In this document: positions 61,701 to 64,000 of the stretch, one piece after another
Numbering within the stretch: the first letter of the stretch is position 1
Layout: every line of letters starts with the position of its first letter
Assembly (NCBI GenBank): GCA_003993805.1
Contig: RSEF01000001.1
Span: forward strand, 144,056,536-144,120,535
Source of the DNA: Himantopus leucocephalus
Lineage: Eukaryota > Chordata > Aves > Charadriiformes > Recurvirostridae
Direction: 5' to 3'
DNA: 64,000 nt
Notes under the pieces: model-generated
The model's database searches: none
Told to the model about the DNA's origin: nothing
The model's input: the letters and a program-made list of their open reading frames with translations, nothing else
Position numbers and translations under genes: made by a program

Positions 61701-64000
61701 GAAAAAAAAAAGCCATTTCAAGATCTTTGAAAGCCTACTTGTAACACTTGACTTCTTAATAGACCTTAAGGACAGCGATGAACATTTAAGTGTGTTCTGT
61801 TTCAAGCTTGGTGAGCATAAATTTTCAGCATTAAGATCAGAGAAAACTATTGTCATAACACCTGCCCCTTCCTTCTGTGCCTGATGGGTTTTGTTGTTGG
61901 AGGGTTTTTTGAGTAGGTATTTAGCCATGTGGTTTAATAGCTCTATGCTGCCTACCACTTTGATACAGTTTTCTTCTGTTCACTGTTCATTGCTCTGAAT
62001 TTTGTCTAAGCAGTCTAAATCTCATGTTGTCTTTTTAATATTTCATTTTCTGTAAATAATGCAGTAGATGGCTTTTATTTTGTGACTAGCTTCTCTTATG
62101 TCTTTATTGTTGAGGGAAGAGACAGGGTGGAATCAGTTGTTGTTTGAGTACGCTCTTCATGGAATAAAAAAAGCCTCATTGTTTTGTTTTAAGAATAGCA
62201 GGATTTTTTTCCCCCAATTGAATGAGGATGTGGACTAACGTCCACTTCTAAGGAATATATTAAAGTTGACCTTATTTATACTGTAGTTTCACAAGGACCA
62301 TCTAATGTGTGTATGTGCACATGTATGTACACATGCAAACACAGTAATAGAAATCTTTACTGTAGTTATTTCTAAGTGTGGATAAGAAATAACACTTTTA
62401 AACTACTGAAGATGGAGTTAAGTGCAAACGCATTTTAAGTCTGCAGTCTTTGAAGTCTACAATGGTGCTTTTGACAATGTTATCCCATATCTAAAAGCCT
62501 CATTCATAAGTATATATTAAGATGTAGGTATGTTTATATGAATGTTTAACATAGTTTATATAAAAACAATGTAAATTTTGTTTCTACAGACAATAAATGT
62601 TTTAACACAATTTTTGCCTATAAATAATTCAGTGATTTGATTCAATAGTTATTAATATTTGGTGTCATTTTCAGAGTATTTTACTTGATCTATGTAGCCA
62701 TTGAATTTTTTTATAACTGTTGCTTCATTTATTGCTGCTTTTTGAGATTAAAGTATCGATCCACATTATAGGCACACTTTTTTGGCTAAAAGAAGCTCCC
62801 TTTCCAAAGAGATAAAATATGAATCTCGCCTCATTAATAGCACAAATTAGATGTAGTTTAAAAAAAACTTTGAAAAGCAGGTACATCCATCTCCTCCATG
62901 GCATTCAAAATCCTTAGGATCTCTGCCAAATTCTGATTCTTGCCCTGTAAAGAGGCAACCTGGGAGAAGGTGCATGTTTGCTTAGCTAACTTCTACCAAA
63001 GTTTACATCCAATAAAATAGTGTGCATTTTTAAGAATTCCCTTAATACAGTATCATCAATGTGAGGTAAGAATAACCATGTTAGTTTAATCCTAAAATCC
63101 CCTAATAGAGTGGAGTGAGAATGAAGTGAAGCTAGAATAGGCTTGTTGTGTTTAATTAAAGGAGAAGAGTTAACCTCCCCATTATGTACTTAAACTTGCC
63201 ATAATCTGAATCTGTTTTGATCTTCACTATATATAAATAATTTGGGCTTTTTAAAAATAATTCTCCTATTCTAATCTGGTGGTTATCCTTGAACTGGATA
63301 TCAAAACAAAAGTCCTTGATCTGTGGTCAATCTACTGTGATGTAGAATAGCTACAGGAGAGAGGCCTTGTCACTTTTTTCCCCTTGGTAAGAATGTTTAA
63401 GTAATACTTAAGGGATATAATAACAATAATGCTTCCCAACTATTAGACTACAGTCTTCGGAAGTGCATATGGCTAATCATGTTTGGAAGTGCATGTCAGT
63501 TTAGATAAAAGTGGCTAACTTGCATCAATATTGCTTTAAAAACATCTCTTTGGCTTCTGTAAGCAGTTCCTTAACAGGTAAAGAGAAGTTTCTTTTCTAA
63601 ATGCTGTCATGATGTGTATTCATTCGGCTTTTTCCCCACAAAGGTAAGGTATAAAAAAAATCCCCATATATTGCAATGTTACTTTGAATTAACCCCAACT
63701 GAGGGGTGCCCATATTGAGGTAGGCCTTATAGGAAAGCAAGATCAGTCCTATAGAAATTCTTTGGCTTGGGAACAATGGGAAGCTAAGTCTTGGAGGTAC
63801 TACGACAGTGCTTCCCCCAGTTTACAGTGAGGCTCTTCCAATTTCTGGAAGGGACAACCTGCTGTACTGTGTTACTGCTTTACTTGGGAAAGCCAAGAAA
63901 TTCCCATACATTAATTTTTAGTGATAGTTGAAACTGGGAATCTGTTTGAGAATGCCATCAAATTGGCTTTCTCCTATGCATTGTAACACTGACATTGTGA
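58751..64000. other. Downstream DNA, no gene recognised
   Basis: A+T-rich sequence without repeats I can name, splice-consistent exons or RNA genes. Isolated AATAAA hexamers (62163, 62592) occur, so an extended BCLAF3 3'UTR cannot be excluded. In mammals SH3KBP1 is the next gene in this direction, but none of its exons is recognisable here. Confidence 0.5.

Overview
This window is nuclear DNA from a bird. Coding exons are short and split by GT-AG introns. Interspersed repeats are sparse and are mostly CR1 LINE fragments with the characteristic avian 3' end, plus one solo LTR of a type common in avian genomes. A G+C-rich CpG island marks a promoter. The species cannot be named from the sequence alone. 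Two runs of exactly 100 N (19408-19507 and 56074-56173) are assembly gaps.

Two protein-coding genes lie head to tail on the + strand. (1) Positions 1-16015 hold the 3' portion of MAP7D2, a MAP7-family microtubule-associated protein. Ten coding exons (492 residues) can be joined with consistent phases, covering the Ser/Pro-rich linker, the long charged coiled coil (MAP7 / kinesin-1-binding domain) and the C-terminus. Its 3'UTR probably runs to about 17.8-18.3 kb. (2) A CpG island at about 26.5-28.3 kb holds the presumed promoter and non-coding first exon of BCLAF3 (human alias CXorf23), a BCLAF1/THRAP3-family nuclear protein. Its ATG is at 35920. Eleven coding exons run to the stop at 57588-57590 and give a complete 719-residue product, close to the human length. 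The order MAP7D2 then BCLAF3 in the same direction matches human Xp22.12, where SH3KBP1 follows, so this is the avian counterpart of that conserved block.

Layout: 1-16015 MAP7D2 coding exons and introns; 16016 to about 18.3 kb its 3'UTR; about 18.3-26.4 kb intergenic DNA with one CR1 fragment interrupted by an N gap, a perfect 69-bp tandem duplication and a 14-bp tandem repeat; 26.5-28.3 kb CpG island; 27.6-35.9 kb large first intron of BCLAF3; 35.9-57.6 kb BCLAF3 coding region with a CR1 insertion against one exon, a solo LTR and several A/C-rich tracts in its introns; 57.6-64 kb BCLAF3 3'UTR and downstream DNA with no recognisable gene.

No prokaryotic-type system, CRISPR array, tRNA or rRNA was found. 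Nothing here is convincingly a new system. The observations most worth checking are a CR1 copy ending 15 bp before a conserved BCLAF3 coding exon, so that the transposon must supply the usual branch-point region; a 20-bp-stem hairpin in a MAP7D2 intron; a perfect 18-bp palindrome in the MAP7D2 3'UTR; the 69-bp perfect duplication; and two possible unannotated exons.
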